Position numbers and translations under genes: made by a program. 64,000 nt of DNA from Shewanella japonica (GTDB lineage Bacteria > Pseudomonadota > Gammaproteobacteria > Enterobacterales > Shewanellaceae), in the NCBI RefSeq assembly GCF_002075795.1, contig NZ_CP020472.1, positions 1,657,001 through 1,721,000 on the forward strand, read 5' to 3'. Shown one piece after another: positions 1 through 9,656 of the stretch (positions are counted from its first letter, which is position 1; each line of letters begins with the position of its first letter). Below the pieces are notes generated by a model. It saw only the letters and a program-made list of their open reading frames with translations, made no database searches and had not been told where the DNA came from.

Positions 1-936
1 CGTCGTTTGATTAAGTGTTGCCCGTTTAAACAATTGCAACAGCATTTCATTCAGCTCCATCACACGTCTAACCGTGCGATAGTAACGCTTCATCATTTGC
101 TCAACAGCCAGTTGAGTGGCATCTTCATAACCCATTGCTGTCGCTACTTGGCGTTGTAAATCAAATAGCAGCCTGTTTTCATTTCTACCCGACGTCATAT
201 GCAGAGCAAAGCGTAGTTGCCATAAAAAATCACGACATTCGAGCAGCTCAGTTAATTCAACAGGAGTTAGGAAATCATGCTCAACTAAATCTTGTAATGA
301 GGCAGCATCAAAATGACGCATCGCTACCCAAGCAATGGTTTGAATATCTCTTAAACCGCCAGGGCAAGATTTGATATTAGGCTCTAAATCAAAAGCGTTG
401 GCTTTTTCGTGGCGCAGATCTTGTTCTTCTTTTTTGCCTAAAAAGAACGCTTGTGAAGGCCAGAAGTCAGGCTGGCGGATAGCATCGTATAATTCGTCGT
501 ATAAACGGTTATCACCCATTAATAACCTTGCTTCCAACAGATTGGTAGCAATAGTGATGTCTTGAGCACCTTGAGAAAGAGTATCTGCAATAGTGCGAAC
601 ACTATGGCCAATTTCTAACCCAGAGTCCCACAGGTAAGTGATGAACTGACTGATGGCATCTTTGGCTTGCTGACTGGTTTCATCAGATTGGGATAGCAGT
701 AGTAGGTCGATATCTGAATGCGGATGCAGTTCTCCTCGACCATAACCGCCCACAGCGATTAAGCAAATAGATGCTTGGTCTAAACCAAACTTTTGCCAGC
801 TGTCGAGTAAAAGAGCATCAACAAATTGGCAGCGCTGCTGAACTAAGTCCGTAATTGGCTGTTTAGCAGTAAATTGCTCCAATAAGCGCTGGTTGAATTC
901 GATGAGGGTGTTTTTTGCTACCAGCGCTGTGTTCAT
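1..936 (-). CDS. glnD: PII uridylyltransferase/uridylyl-removing enzyme, N-terminal part (runs off left edge)
   Basis: GlnD adds and removes UMP on the PII signalling proteins in response to glutamine and so sets nitrogen status. I translated this frame by hand: 312 codons are open from ATG 936 to the window edge. Residues about 63-77 carry the nucleotidyltransferase signature [15 protein letters not shown], with the paired metal-binding aspartates D75 and D77. Further on, the stretch ending [13 protein letters not shown] is typical of GlnD. The start is well placed, with AAGGA six bases upstream. map ends 24 bp upstream in the same direction, so the two probably share a transcript. The HD, ACT and remaining domains lie outside the window. 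Identification is firm; only the N-terminal third is visible. Confidence 0.95.
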   Translation of the reverse strand, partial: MNTALVAKNTLIEFNQRLLEQFTAKQPITDLVQQRCQFVDALLLDSWQKFGLDQASICLIAVGGYGRGELHPHSDIDLLLLSQSDETSQQAKDAISQFITYLWDSGLEIGHSVRTIADTLSQGAQDITIATNLLEARLLMGDNRLYDELYDAIRQPDFWPSQAFFLGKKEEQDLRHEKANAFDLEPNIKSCPGGLRDIQTIAWVAMRHFDAASLQDLVEHDFLTPVELTELLECRDFLWQLRFALHMTSGRNENRLLFDLQRQVATAMGYEDATQLAVEQMMKRYYRTVRRVMELNEMLLQLFKRATLNQTT

Positions 937-960
937 TGATGTCCTTATTGAGTGTTTAAG

Positions 961-1752
961 TTATATGGTTCTTGGGAAGTCTTCTTCGCCACGTAAGGTT
1001 AATACCTCAACACCAGTTTCTGTAACGAGTAAGGTATGTTCCCATTGAGCTGATTTTTTACCATCTGACGTGGTGACTGTCCAGTTATCTTCTTTATCTA
1101 AAACAGTTGTATAACGTCCTGCATTAATCATTGGCTCAATTGTGAAACACATGCCGGCTTTTAATACAGTATTGTCATTGTTTTTGTAGTGAACCACTTG
1201 AGGTTCTTCATGGAAGCCTTCACCAATTCCATGACCACAATAATCTTGCACAATTGAGTATTTGTCCAAGCCTGATTTACTTGCTTTGATGAATTTTTCT
1301 ATTGCAGTACCAATTTCACCTAATTTAACACCAGGTCGTACTTTTTTAATCGCAAGATATAAGCTTTCTTGAGCGATACGAGCAAGACGTCTGTCTTTCG
1401 GGCTAACATCGCCAATTAAAAACATTTTTGATGTGTCACCATGGAAACCATCTTTAATGACAGTGATATCGATATTTAGAATGTCGCCATTCTTGAGTTG
1501 GTAACCGCTTGGTATGCCATGACAAACGACTTCATTGACTGAAGTACAAATTGATTTGGGGAAACCATGGTAATTTAATGGTGCTGAAATCGCGCCTTGT
1601 TCTTCGGTGTATTTAGCGCAGATATCATTGAGTTCATCTGTGGTCACACCGACCTTGACGTGAGGTGCAATCATTTCCAGTGCTTCTGCTGCTAATTTAC
1701 CCGCAGCACGCATTTTTTCGATTTGTTCTGCTGTCTTGATGACTATGCTCAT
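961..1752 (-). CDS. map: Type I methionine aminopeptidase
   Basis: Removes the initiator methionine from nascent cytosolic proteins. The 263-residue length is normal for the bacterial type I enzyme. The pita-bread metal ligands are recognisable: the D-x(10)-D pair in DILNIDITVIKDGFHGD, the histidine in YCGHGIG, the glutamate in FTIEPM and the last glutamate near QWEHTLLV. It sits just upstream of glnD on the same strand and diverges from rpsB, the classic gammaproteobacterial arrangement. The 335 bp between map and rpsB carry the rpsB promoter and leader; the map promoter must also lie there but I could not pick a convincing one. Confidence 0.98.
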   Translation of the reverse strand: MSIVIKTAEQIEKMRAAGKLAAEALEMIAPHVKVGVTTDELNDICAKYTEEQGAISAPLNYHGFPKSICTSVNEVVCHGIPSGYQLKNGDILNIDITVIKDGFHGDTSKMFLIGDVSPKDRRLARIAQESLYLAIKKVRPGVKLGEIGTAIEKFIKASKSGLDKYSIVQDYCGHGIGEGFHEEPQVVHYKNNDNTVLKAGMCFTIEPMINAGRYTTVLDKEDNWTVTTSDGKKSAQWEHTLLVTETGVEVLTLRGEEDFPRTI

Positions 1753-1808
1753 GAATATTCTCTTACCCTTGTATCGGTCAAAAAAGGCGTAAATAAATTT
1801 GTCAAAAT

Positions 1809-1837
1809 TTGTGCTTTTTACCCAGTTATGGTATAAA
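1809..1837 (+). promoter_or_regulatory. rpsB promoter with extended -10
   Basis: The sequence TATGGTATAAAG (1827-1838) gives an extended -10: TG at 1829-1830, then TATAAA at 1832-1837. A weak -35 (TTGTGC, 1809-1814) lies 17 bp upstream. A GC-rich discriminator, GCGCGCCG (1838-1845), follows at once, as in stringently controlled ribosomal promoters. E. coli rpsB is known to use an extended -10 promoter with a GC-rich discriminator, so this matches by position and form. The start of transcription would be near 1844. Confidence 0.75.
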
Positions 1838-1980
1838 GCGCGCCGTTATGTTTAAGTCTTAATGACGAGTCATTTGAATTAAGTATAAATACTTTCTTCA
1901 CTTACTGCTTCACTAAGCGTAAAATATGGCGGCCATTATACATGTTATAGATGGCAATTTAACTAAATACTAAATCACAC

Positions 1981-2087
1981 ACGTATCGACACATTCTTCG
2001 GGGTGCTCTTAGTGCGCTATTTTAGCAAGCAAGAGTCGAAGGTATGGGATTCGTGGAGGTCTAACCCCCCAAATTAAGGTATATAAA
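1981..2087 (+). promoter_or_regulatory. rpsB mRNA leader, S2 autoregulation element
   Basis: The block at 2046-2067, GGGATTCGTGGAGGTCTAAC followed by CC, closely matches the conserved segment before E. coli rpsB, where ribosomal protein S2 represses its own operon at the mRNA leader. The GTGGAGG stretch and its complementary CCCC can pair to form the small hairpin of that element. The rpsB start codon follows at 2088 with AAGG as the nearer ribosome-binding signal. Assignment rests on sequence resemblance; the upstream GGGTGCTC...GTGC segment (about 2000-2015) may be a second stem. Confidence 0.7.
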
Positions 2088-2816
2088 ATGACTACTGTTT
2101 CAATGCGCGACATGCTTCAAGCTGGTGTTCACTTCGGTCACCAAACTCGTTACTGGAATCCTAAGATGAAGCCTTTCATCTTCGGTGCACGTAATGGTGT
2201 TCACATCATCAACCTTGAGCACACTGTGCCAATGTTCAACGAAGCATTAGCATTCATTAGCAACGTTGCTTCTAAAAAAGGTAAAATCCTTTTTGTTGGT
2301 ACTAAGCGCGCTGCTGGCGAAGCTATCAAAGAAGCTGCAATCTCTTGTGACCAGTACTACGTTGATCACCGCTGGTTAGGCGGTATGTTAACTAACTGGA
2401 AAACTGTTCGTCAGTCAATCAAGCGTCTTAAAGAGCTAGAAAGCCAGTCAGTTGACGGTACTTTCGACAAGCTTACTAAGAAAGAAGCGTTAATGCGTAC
2501 TCGCGAGCTAGAGAAGTTAGAAAAATCTTTAGGCGGTATCAAAAACATGGGCGGTTTACCTGACGTATTATTCGTTATCGGTGCTGACCATGAGCATATT
2601 GCTATTAAAGAAGCTAACAACCTAGGTATCCCAGTTGTTGCTGTTGTTGATACTAACTCTGCTCCAGACGGCGTTAACTACATCGTTCCTGGTAACGATG
2701 ATGCTATGCGTTCTATCCGTTTGTACACTACTTCTGTTGCTGCAGCTGCTAACTCAGGCCGCGGTCAAGATTTAGCTGTTCAAGCTGAGCAAGACGGTTT
2801 CGTAGAAACTGTTTAA
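2088..2816 (+). CDS. rpsB: 30S ribosomal protein S2
   Basis: Small-subunit ribosomal protein S2, 242 residues, as in other gammaproteobacteria. The start [20 protein letters not shown] is the standard S2 N terminus, and the coiled-coil region around residues 110-160 (KRLKELE, then RELEKLEKS) is present. It is the first gene of the rpsB-tsf operon and is probably repressed by its own product through the leader at 1981-2087. Codon use is strongly biased, as expected for a very highly expressed gene. A hairpin between rpsB and tsf probably lowers read-through. Confidence 0.99.
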   Translation: MTTVSMRDMLQAGVHFGHQTRYWNPKMKPFIFGARNGVHIINLEHTVPMFNEALAFISNVASKKGKILFVGTKRAAGEAIKEAAISCDQYYVDHRWLGGMLTNWKTVRQSIKRLKELESQSVDGTFDKLTKKEALMRTRELEKLEKSLGGIKNMGGLPDVLFVIGADHEHIAIKEANNLGIPVVAVVDTNSAPDGVNYIVPGNDDAMRSIRLYTTSVAAAANSGRGQDLAVQAEQDGFVETV

Positions 2817-2865
2817 TAAGGTGTGATGGTTACCATCCCCCTTATGTACCAATAGTTAATTGGTG

Positions 2866-2893
2866 AACAGGGGCCTTATGGGCCCCTGTTTTT
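2866..2893 (+). terminator. Attenuator/terminator between rpsB and tsf
   Basis: A 10-bp GC-rich stem (arms 2866-2875 and 2881-2890, AACAGGGGCC/GGCCCCTGTT) closes a 5-base loop and runs into five T residues (2889-2893). It has the form of an intrinsic terminator but lies inside an operon, so partial termination, setting the S2:EF-Ts ratio, is the likely role. Confidence 0.85.
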
Positions 2894-2933
2894 AAATGCA
2901 ATATTAGACGAATTTAAAATAGAGGATTTAACA

Positions 2934-3785
2934 ATGGCAATTACTGCTGCCCAAGTTAAAGAACTTCGTGACCGCACTGGCGCTGGCATGATGGATTGTA
3001 AGAAAGCACTAACTGAAACTAACGGTGATATCGAGCTAGCTATCGATAACATGCGTAAAAGTGGTGCTGCTAAGGCTGCTAAAAAAGCAGGTAACATCGC
3101 TGCTGAAGGTACTATCCTTATTCAAGCAGGTGAAGGTTACACAGCTTTATTAGAAGTTAACTGTCAAACTGACTTCGTTGCTAAAGATGCAAACTTCTTA
3201 GCATTCGCTAACGAAGTATTAGCTGTTGCAGCTGCTTCTAAAGTAACTATTGAAGATCTTAAAGCACAATTCGAAGAAACTCGTGTTGCGCTAGTAGCTA
3301 AAATCGGTGAGAACATCAATGTTCGTCGTGTTGAATACATCGATGGTGCTACTCAATCTTCTTACCGTCACGGCGACCGTATCGGTGTTGTTGTTTCTGG
3401 TGAAGCTGACGAAGAAACATTAAAGCACATTGCAATGCATGTTGCTGCTTCTAAGCCTGAATTCGTTAACCCAACTGACGTTCCAGCTGATGTTGTTGCT
3501 CGTGAGCAAGCACTTCAAGTTGAGATCGCGATGAACGAAGGTAAGCCTCAAGAAATCGCTGAGAAAATGGTTATCGGTCGCATGAAGAAGTTTACAGGTG
3601 AGATCTCTCTTACTGGTCAAGCTTACATCATGGAGCCAAAGAAAACTGTTGGCGACATTCTTAAAGAGAAAGGCGCTACTGTTTCTAACTTCATCCGTTT
3701 AGAAGTTGGTGAAGGCATCGAGAAGAAAGAAGAAGATTTCGCTGCAGAAGTTGCTGCACAAATTGCTGCTACTAAAAAAGCATAA
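2934..3785 (+). CDS. tsf: Translation elongation factor Ts
   Basis: EF-Ts is the guanine-nucleotide exchange factor for EF-Tu. The 283 residues match the family length, and the N-terminal UBA-like domain with [16 protein letters not shown] and the TDFVA motif in [11 protein letters not shown], which inserts into EF-Tu, are intact. ATG 2934 is preceded by AGAGGA. It follows rpsB by 117 bp containing an attenuator and is followed by its own terminator. Confidence 0.99.
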   Translation: MAITAAQVKELRDRTGAGMMDCKKALTETNGDIELAIDNMRKSGAAKAAKKAGNIAAEGTILIQAGEGYTALLEVNCQTDFVAKDANFLAFANEVLAVAAASKVTIEDLKAQFEETRVALVAKIGENINVRRVEYIDGATQSSYRHGDRIGVVVSGEADEETLKHIAMHVAASKPEFVNPTDVPADVVAREQALQVEIAMNEGKPQEIAEKMVIGRMKKFTGEISLTGQAYIMEPKKTVGDILKEKGATVSNFIRLEVGEGIEKKEEDFAAEVAAQIAATKKA

Positions 3786-3810
3786 GTAATTATCTCTTCA
3801 TCCCCTAAAG

Positions 3811-3832
3811 CCGCAGCAACCGCTGCGGTTTT
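3811..3832 (+). terminator. Intrinsic terminator after tsf
   Basis: A 7-bp stem CCGCAGC/GCTGCGG (3811-3817 and 3822-3828) with loop AACC is followed by TTTT. It closes the rpsB-tsf operon. A TATAAT (3835-3840) immediately after could belong to a pyrH promoter. Confidence 0.85.
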
Positions 3833-3852
3833 GTTATAATCAGGAAAAAATT

Positions 3853-4581
3853 ATGAGCACCAATCCAAAACCTGCATTTAGACGCGTTCTTTTAAAACTA
3901 AGCGGCGAAGCGTTAATGGGCGAAGAAGGCTTCGGCATTGACCCTAAAGTTTTAGACCGTATGGCTCAAGAAGTGAAAGAGTTGGTTGAGTTAGGTATTC
4001 AAGTTGGTGTTGTTATTGGTGGTGGTAATCTATTCCGTGGTGAAGGCTTAGCACAAGCTGGAATGAATCGTGTTGTTGGTGACCATATGGGGATGCTTGC
4101 AACTGTGATGAACGGCCTAGCGATGCGTGATGCACTGCACCGTGCCTATGTCAATGCACGTTTAATGTCAGCAATTCCTTTAAAAGGTGTTTGTGATGAC
4201 TATAACTGGGCAGAGGCAATTAGTTTATTAAAATCTGGCCGAGTTGTTATTTTTGCAGCTGGTACAGGTAACCCATTTTGTACAACTGATTCAGCAGCCT
4301 GTTTACGCGGTATCGAAATTGAAGCAGAAGTTGTACTTAAAGGCACAAAAGTTGATGGTGTTTATTCTGCTGATCCAATGAAAGATCCTGACGCAGTTAA
4401 ATATGATACTTTGACCTATGACGAAGTATTAGAAAATGAATTTAAGGTAATGGACTTAGCGGCATTTACGCTAGCCCGTGACCACGATATGCCTATTTTA
4501 GTTTTCAACATGAATAAACCGGGTGCTTTACGCCGTGTTATCATGGGTGAAGATGAAGGTACGCATATTAAAACGAAATAA
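3853..4581 (+). CDS. pyrH: Uridylate (UMP) kinase
   Basis: Phosphorylates UMP to UDP in pyrimidine nucleotide synthesis; a hexameric amino-acid-kinase-fold enzyme unrelated to eukaryotic UMP/CMP kinases. At 242 residues it is full length. The N-terminal [11 protein letters not shown] and the GGGNLFRG loop bind phosphate, and the central [16 protein letters not shown] stretch is diagnostic. The gene lies between tsf and frr, its usual place. An AGGA sequence precedes ATG 3853. Its promoter may overlap the tsf terminator. Confidence 0.99.
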   Translation: MSTNPKPAFRRVLLKLSGEALMGEEGFGIDPKVLDRMAQEVKELVELGIQVGVVIGGGNLFRGEGLAQAGMNRVVGDHMGMLATVMNGLAMRDALHRAYVNARLMSAIPLKGVCDDYNWAEAISLLKSGRVVIFAAGTGNPFCTTDSAACLRGIEIEAEVVLKGTKVDGVYSADPMKDPDAVKYDTLTYDEVLENEFKVMDLAAFTLARDHDMPILVFNMNKPGALRRVIMGEDEGTHIKTK

Positions 4582-4621
4582 TCTCATAAAGGTTATTTGT
4601 TTAAACTAAATGTATACCAAT

Positions 4622-4672
4622 GAGCGAATATCGACATAGCAACGACTATGTGCCATTCTCAGATTATCGCTT
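4622..4672. repeat. Imperfect palindrome between pyrH and frr
   Basis: In the 127-bp pyrH-frr spacer, ACATAG (4634-4639) pairs with CTATGT (4646-4651) around a 6-base loop. An outer AGCGA (4623-4627) pairs with TCGCT (4667-4671). There is no T tract, so it is not a typical terminator. It may be a small dispersed repeat or a processing site; this cannot be judged from one copy. Confidence 0.45.
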
Positions 4673-4708
4673 AAGTAATAAGTATTTGTGACCAAAAGGA
4701 TATTTATC

Positions 4709-5266
4709 GTGATTGATACAATTAAAGAAGATGCTCAAGAGCGCATGACAAAATGTGTTGAAGCTACTAAAAACCAAATGGCTAAAGTACGTACTGGTCG
4801 TGCTCACCCAAGCCTACTTGATTCAATTCAAGTGTCATATTACGGTGCAATGACACCACTTAAGCAAGTGGCAAACATTGGTATTGAAGATTCTCGTACA
4901 TTAAATGTAACTGTTTTTGATGCCACTATGGTTCAAGCTGTTGAGAAAGCGATCATGAGTTCAGACTTAGGTCTAAACCCAATGACTGCTGGTAACGCAA
5001 TGCGTATTCCACTACCTGCACTGACTGAAGAACGTCGTAAAGACTTCATCAAAGTCGTACGTGGCGAAGCTGAAAATGGTCGTGTTGCAGTACGTAATGT
5101 ACGTCGTGATGCTATCAGTGAAGTTAAAAAGCTTGAGAAAGCCAAAGAGTGTACTGAAGATGATGTTCGCCGTAGCGAAGATGAAATCCAAAAGTTCACT
5201 GATGCAAGCATCAAGAATATTGATGGAATTTTAGCTGCTAAAGAAAAAGAATTGATGGAAGTCTAA
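4709..5266 (+). CDS. frr: Ribosome recycling factor
   Basis: RRF, with EF-G, splits the post-termination ribosome. The open frame extends upstream to GTG 4688, but the better start is GTG 4709. It is preceded by AAAAGGA (4694-4700) at 8-base spacing and gives the N terminus [13 protein letters not shown] and exactly 185 residues, the family length. The [11 protein letters not shown] motif and the long helical C-terminal region rich in Lys and Glu are intact. It follows pyrH in the usual order. Confidence 0.97.
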   Translation: MIDTIKEDAQERMTKCVEATKNQMAKVRTGRAHPSLLDSIQVSYYGAMTPLKQVANIGIEDSRTLNVTVFDATMVQAVEKAIMSSDLGLNPMTAGNAMRIPLPALTEERRKDFIKVVRGEAENGRVAVRNVRRDAISEVKKLEKAKECTEDDVRRSEDEIQKFTDASIKNIDGILAAKEKELMEV

Positions 5267-5292
5267 TTCTCAACCTAGCAAAGCTAGAGTTA

Positions 5293-5326
5293 AAGCGCCG
5301 TGTAAGGTTATACTACACGGCGTTTG
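5293..5326 (+). terminator. Probable terminator after frr
   Basis: The arms CGCCGTGTA (5296-5304) and TACACGGCG (5314-5322) form a 9-bp stem with a 9-base loop, followed by TTTG. The T tract is short, so termination is probably partial and uppS may be reached by read-through. Confidence 0.65.
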
Positions 5327-5349
5327 TCTATTTGAAAGGGTTGTAATAG

Positions 5350-6174
5350 ATGTCATCCACTGTTGGATATGAGCCAGAAACAAAGTCGAGTGCTGATATT
5401 GCGTCATCAGAACAATTGCCAGGGCAATTATCTGAAGCAGTAAAGCAGTCGCTACCTAAGCATGTCGCTATTATTATGGACGGTAATGGCCGCTGGGCTC
5501 AGCAGCAAGGAAAACCAAGGGTGTTTGGTCATAAGGCTGGTGTAAAAGCTGTACGCCGAGCTGTGAGTGTCGCGAGCCAACTAGGCATTGAGTCACTGAC
5601 CTTATTTGCATTTTCAAGTGAAAACTGGCGCAGGCCAGATAAAGAAGTCAGTTTACTAATGGAGTTGTTTTTCTCAGTATTACAAAGAGAAATTAAACTA
5701 CTGCATAATAACCATGTAAGATTAAATATCATTGGTGATACCAGTCGTTTTTCTGCACGTTTACAAAAACAGATTGAAAAAGCACAACAACACACTGCAG
5801 AAAATACCGGATTAGTGCTTAATGTTGCAGCTAACTACGGTGGCCGTTGGGATATTTTACAAGCAGCTCAAAAGCTTGCAGATAAAGTTGCCCAAGGCGA
5901 GATTGAGTTAAGTGAATTGACAGAAGAGTCGTTAAATCAACAACTGTGTATGAGTGAACAGCACGAAGTAGATTTAATGATACGAACTGGCGGTGATTAC
6001 CGTATCAGTAATTTTATTTTATGGCAGGCTGCATATGCAGAATTGGTCTTTACTGAGACTTTGTGGCCAGACTTCAACGAGCAAGCTTTTAAAGATGCAC
6101 TTGCCGTTTTTGCCAGTAGGCAGCGTCGATTTGGTTTGACTGGCAGTCAAATTGAAGAAATACGAGCTGTATAA
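5350..6174 (+). CDS. uppS: Undecaprenyl diphosphate synthase (di-trans,poly-cis)
   Basis: Makes C55 undecaprenyl diphosphate, the lipid carrier for peptidoglycan, O-antigen and the exopolysaccharide encoded further along. The cis-prenyltransferase signature [20 protein letters not shown] (about residues 38-57) holds the catalytic aspartate; the [11 protein letters not shown] and [14 protein letters not shown] motifs follow. The 274-residue product carries about 35 extra, poorly conserved N-terminal residues relative to E. coli UppS. ATG 5350 has GAAAGGG upstream at 10 bases, so I keep it, although a later start is possible. cdsA follows 21 bp downstream. Confidence 0.96.
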   Translation: MSSTVGYEPETKSSADIASSEQLPGQLSEAVKQSLPKHVAIIMDGNGRWAQQQGKPRVFGHKAGVKAVRRAVSVASQLGIESLTLFAFSSENWRRPDKEVSLLMELFFSVLQREIKLLHNNHVRLNIIGDTSRFSARLQKQIEKAQQHTAENTGLVLNVAANYGGRWDILQAAQKLADKVAQGEIELSELTEESLNQQLCMSEQHEVDLMIRTGGDYRISNFILWQAAYAELVFTETLWPDFNEQAFKDALAVFASRQRRFGLTGSQIEEIRAV

Positions 6175-6195
6175 AAAATTTAAGAGGCTTTTGCT

Positions 6196-7053
6196 TTGTT
6201 AAAACAACGAATTATGACTGTACTATGGCTCCTTCCATTAGTGATAGGTGCCATTTTCTTTTTACCAGCAGAATATTTTGCTTGGGCACTCGTGCCTGTT
6301 TTTATGATTGGAGCAAAAGAGTGGGGGAGTTTTATTGACCCACAATGTACAGTCACTCAATGGACGTTTACCGTCACGGTTTCGTTAATTCTCATTGCAC
6401 TTAATATATTTGTTCCAGTTGAGGCATTATGGCTGAAAGGCCAAGTTCATCCTATCTTTTTAGCCGTCATTTCAATTGGCCTTTTTTGGTGGGTAATTAG
6501 CACCTTGTTAGTGTTTACTTATCCTAAAAGTGGCAGCATTTGGCAAGCCAGTCCGATGTTAAAATCAATGTTTGGACAGTTAACGTTAATTCCCTGTTTT
6601 GTCTCACTTATCACCCTCAAGTCAATCAGTGCTAATGTTGATCCTTACTTTGGTGGTACTTTAGTCTTTTTAGTCATGCTAATTGTTTGGGCTGCTGATA
6701 CAGGAGCTTATTTTGCTGGTCGTTCATTAGGCAAGCATAAATTGATGCCGAAAGTGAGCCCTAATAAGACTTTAGAAGGCCTTGGTGGTGGTTTAGTTGC
6801 GACTATGGCGGTTGTGGCAGGTGTTATGTATTACTCACCAGAACAAGAGCTTGGGCTTGTAATTGCGGTTACCTTAATTACGGCAATAGCTTCAGCATTT
6901 GGTGACCTGTCTGAAAGTATGTTTAAACGAGCAGCTAATATAAAAGATTCAGGAAAAATCTTACCGGGTCACGGTGGTGTATTAGATAGAATGGACAGTC
7001 TGACTGCAGCATTACCTGTTTTTACTTTCATTTATCTCGCATTCTGGATTTAA
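6196..7053 (+). CDS. cdsA: Phosphatidate cytidylyltransferase (CDP-diacylglycerol synthase)
   Basis: Integral membrane enzyme that makes CDP-diacylglycerol from phosphatidate and CTP, the precursor of all phospholipids. The 285-residue protein has about eight hydrophobic segments and the family C-terminal signature, seen as SPNKTLEG and then SAFGDLSESMFKR...KDSGKILPGHGGVLDRMDS. Translation starts at a TTG (6196), supported by AAGAGG eight bases upstream; the next Met (residue 7) has no such signal. dxr starts 6 bp after the stop. Confidence 0.96.
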   Translation: MLKQRIMTVLWLLPLVIGAIFFLPAEYFAWALVPVFMIGAKEWGSFIDPQCTVTQWTFTVTVSLILIALNIFVPVEALWLKGQVHPIFLAVISIGLFWWVISTLLVFTYPKSGSIWQASPMLKSMFGQLTLIPCFVSLITLKSISANVDPYFGGTLVFLVMLIVWAADTGAYFAGRSLGKHKLMPKVSPNKTLEGLGGGLVATMAVVAGVMYYSPEQELGLVIAVTLITAIASAFGDLSESMFKRAANIKDSGKILPGHGGVLDRMDSLTAALPVFTFIYLAFWI

Positions 7054-7059
7054 TCAACC

Positions 7060-8250
7060 ATGCAAAATATGGTCATCCTTGGAGCCACGGGCTCTATCGG
7101 AAGCAGTACGCTAAGTGTTATCGAGCATAATCCAGAGCAATACTGCGTTTATGGTTTAGTTGCCAATGCCAGTGTAGAAAAGATGCTTCAATTGTGTCTG
7201 AAGCATAAACCTCGTGTCGCGCATATGGTGGATTCAACTGCGGCGCAAGCGCTTAAAGAAGCGTTACCAGCGAACCTCAATATTGATGTCACCACAGGCG
7301 CCGATGAACTTGAAAGTCTTGTTACAGCCACTCAAGTAGATACCGTGATGGCAGCAATTGTTGGCGCAGCGGGGTTAATGTCAACTTACGCTGCGGTTAA
7401 AGCGGGCAAAAGGGTGCTATTAGCTAATAAAGAGTCACTGGTGATGTCTGGTGAACTTTTTATGAAGGCTGCGCGTGAAAATAATGCGACGCTACTGCCA
7501 GTCGATAGTGAGCATAACGCAATTTTTCAATGTCTCCCTGCCAATATTCAAGCAAATCTCGGAACCTGTGATTTAACGGCATCTGGAATTTCCCATATCT
7601 TATTAACGGGTTCTGGTGGACCATTTCTGACTTCAGATATTGCCGCTTTAAGTGCAATGACACCAACACAAGCATGTAATCATCCTAATTGGTCTATGGG
7701 ACCTAAGATTTCTGTTGATTCAGCCACCATGATGAATAAAGGGCTTGAATTTATTGAAGCGCGCTGGCTTTTTAATACCAATAAAGAGCAATTGAAAGTG
7801 GTGATTCACCCTCAAAGCGTGATTCACTCCATGGTGCAATACAAAGATGGTTCAGTGATTGCACAAATGGGTAACCCTGATATGCGCACACCTATTGCGC
7901 ATTGTATGTCTTTTCCAGAAAGAATTTACGCTGGAGTTGAACCTTTGGATTTTTTCAAAGTCCGAGAATTAAGCTTTTGTGAACCTGACTACCAACGTTT
8001 CCCTTGTTTAGCTCTTGCGATGAAAGCATGTGAACAAGGTCAAGAGGCTACAACTGTACTCAATGCAGCAAACGAAATTGCTGTTGATGCTTTTTTAAAT
8101 GAAAAGATAAAGTTTACTGATATCGCTCGTGTTAATGAGTCATGTTTAGAACGGGTATCCCATTCAGCATTAGGTACGATTGAAGATATTATGGCGTTAG
8201 ACGGACAAGCTCGTATAATCGCAAACGAAGCAATCAAATTGATTAACTAG
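7060..8250 (+). CDS. dxr: 1-deoxy-D-xylulose 5-phosphate reductoisomerase
   Basis: Second step of the MEP isoprenoid pathway: converts DXP to MEP with NADPH. The N-terminal [11 protein letters not shown] is the NADPH-binding loop. [14 protein letters not shown] and the later [18 protein letters not shown] are the conserved substrate and metal-binding segments. Length 396 matches the family. It is tightly spaced after cdsA and 14 bp before rseP. It supplies the precursor for uppS two genes upstream. Confidence 0.98.
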   Translation: MQNMVILGATGSIGSSTLSVIEHNPEQYCVYGLVANASVEKMLQLCLKHKPRVAHMVDSTAAQALKEALPANLNIDVTTGADELESLVTATQVDTVMAAIVGAAGLMSTYAAVKAGKRVLLANKESLVMSGELFMKAARENNATLLPVDSEHNAIFQCLPANIQANLGTCDLTASGISHILLTGSGGPFLTSDIAALSAMTPTQACNHPNWSMGPKISVDSATMMNKGLEFIEARWLFNTNKEQLKVVIHPQSVIHSMVQYKDGSVIAQMGNPDMRTPIAHCMSFPERIYAGVEPLDFFKVRELSFCEPDYQRFPCLALAMKACEQGQEATTVLNAANEIAVDAFLNEKIKFTDIARVNESCLERVSHSALGTIEDIMALDGQARIIANEAIKLIN

Positions 8251-8264
8251 TTCGTAGGAGAACA

Positions 8265-9626
8265 ATGTTAGATTTTTTATGGAACCTGGGGTCATTTATT
8301 GTCGTACTGGGTATTTTGATTACTGCACATGAATACGGACATTTTTGGGTTGCACGTCGTTGTGGCATCAAAGTAGAACGTTTTTCTATTGGTTTTGGTA
8401 AAGCCATTTGGCGTAAAGTGGGTCAAGATGGCACTGAGTATGTCGTTGCCATGATCCCTTTGGGTGGTTACGTCAAAATGCTCGATGAGCGAGTTGAGGA
8501 TGTGCCTGAAGAGTTAAAAGATCAGGCATTTAACCGTAAAACCGTTTGGCAACGGATCGCGGTTGTGTCCGCAGGACCGATTGCAAACTTTTTATTTGCT
8601 ATTGTGGCACTTTATTTAATGTATCTTATTGGGGTCCCTTCACTAAAACCTGTTATTGATACAACAAGAGCAAATACTCCAGCCGCTCAAATTGAGTTAA
8701 AAGAACCGATGCAAATTGTGGCAGTTTCTGGCCAGAAAGTTAGAAACTGGGAAGAAGTTAACCTTGCTTTAGTTGGCCATATTGGCGGTAAAGAACTGGA
8801 CATTAGCTTAGTTCCTTTGTCTTCGACAACAGCATCAGAAAAAACTTACACACTAGATATCCGTGATTGGCAATTTGATCCAGACAAAGAGTCGCCTATT
8901 GGGGCTATGGGTCTAGGAATATATCGCCCAGGAATTAAGCCAGTGATTGCGCTTGTAACCAACGGTAGTGCGGCCGAAATCGCTGGTTTGCAGTTGGGTG
9001 ACGAAATACTCAAGGTAAATGGCCAACCTTATCAAGATTGGAATGATTTTGTTGATGTGATACAAACGTCTGCAAACAAAGACGTTAACCTGACCATCGC
9101 ACGTAACAATGAGCAATTAACTATCATTGTCACCCCGCAAGCACAAACAAATGCAAACGGAGAAACCATTGGCATTGTTGGTGTAAGCCCAACTCAAATT
9201 GATTGGCCTGAAAGTATGCGCTTCCAGCTTGAGTATGGCATAGTAGATTCCTTTGCTGCAGCTGCAGATAAAACCTGGCAACTGGTTGTTGTCAGCTTTA
9301 AGATGATTGGAAAATTATTTACCGGCGATGTGTCGGTGAAAAACCTGAGTGGACCTATATCAATAGCTCAAGGTGCTGGCACCAGCGCAGACTATGGATT
9401 AGTGTATTTTCTTGGGTTTATCGCACTCATCAGTGTGAACTTAGGGATTATTAATTTAATGCCTTTGCCAGTACTCGATGGGGGACACTTGCTGTATTAC
9501 TTTATCGAAGTGATTACGGGTAAGCCTGTACCAGAAAAGGTTCAGGACATAGGATTCAGGTTTGGTGCAGTTATGCTGCTGTTGTTGATGAGCATTGCCA
9601 TCTTCAATGATTTTTCCAGACTCTGA
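8265..9626 (+). CDS. rseP: RseP site-2 zinc metalloprotease
   Basis: Intramembrane protease that performs the second cut of the anti-sigma factor RseA in the sigma-E envelope-stress pathway. The zinc motif HEYGH is at residues 22-26 in the first membrane helix, and the second active-site motif LPVLDGGH is near the C terminus. Two PDZ-like domains fill the periplasmic middle, about residues 110-300. At 453 residues it has the E. coli RseP architecture. ATG 8265 follows GTAGGAG. bamA starts 30 bp later, so the protease that senses outer-membrane folding stress is co-encoded with the folding machine. Confidence 0.97.
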   Translation: MLDFLWNLGSFIVVLGILITAHEYGHFWVARRCGIKVERFSIGFGKAIWRKVGQDGTEYVVAMIPLGGYVKMLDERVEDVPEELKDQAFNRKTVWQRIAVVSAGPIANFLFAIVALYLMYLIGVPSLKPVIDTTRANTPAAQIELKEPMQIVAVSGQKVRNWEEVNLALVGHIGGKELDISLVPLSSTTASEKTYTLDIRDWQFDPDKESPIGAMGLGIYRPGIKPVIALVTNGSAAEIAGLQLGDEILKVNGQPYQDWNDFVDVIQTSANKDVNLTIARNNEQLTIIVTPQAQTNANGETIGIVGVSPTQIDWPESMRFQLEYGIVDSFAAAADKTWQLVVVSFKMIGKLFTGDVSVKNLSGPISIAQGAGTSADYGLVYFLGFIALISVNLGIINLMPLPVLDGGHLLYYFIEVITGKPVPEKVQDIGFRFGAVMLLLLMSIAIFNDFSRL

Positions 9627-9656
9627 GCAGGGAACACAAATAATTAGAAGTGCTCT

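Noticed and set aside
4688..4708. Upstream GTG extension of frr (seven extra codons)
   Set aside because: GTG 4709 has a proper AAAGGA signal and gives the exact family length; the extension would place that signal inside the gene.
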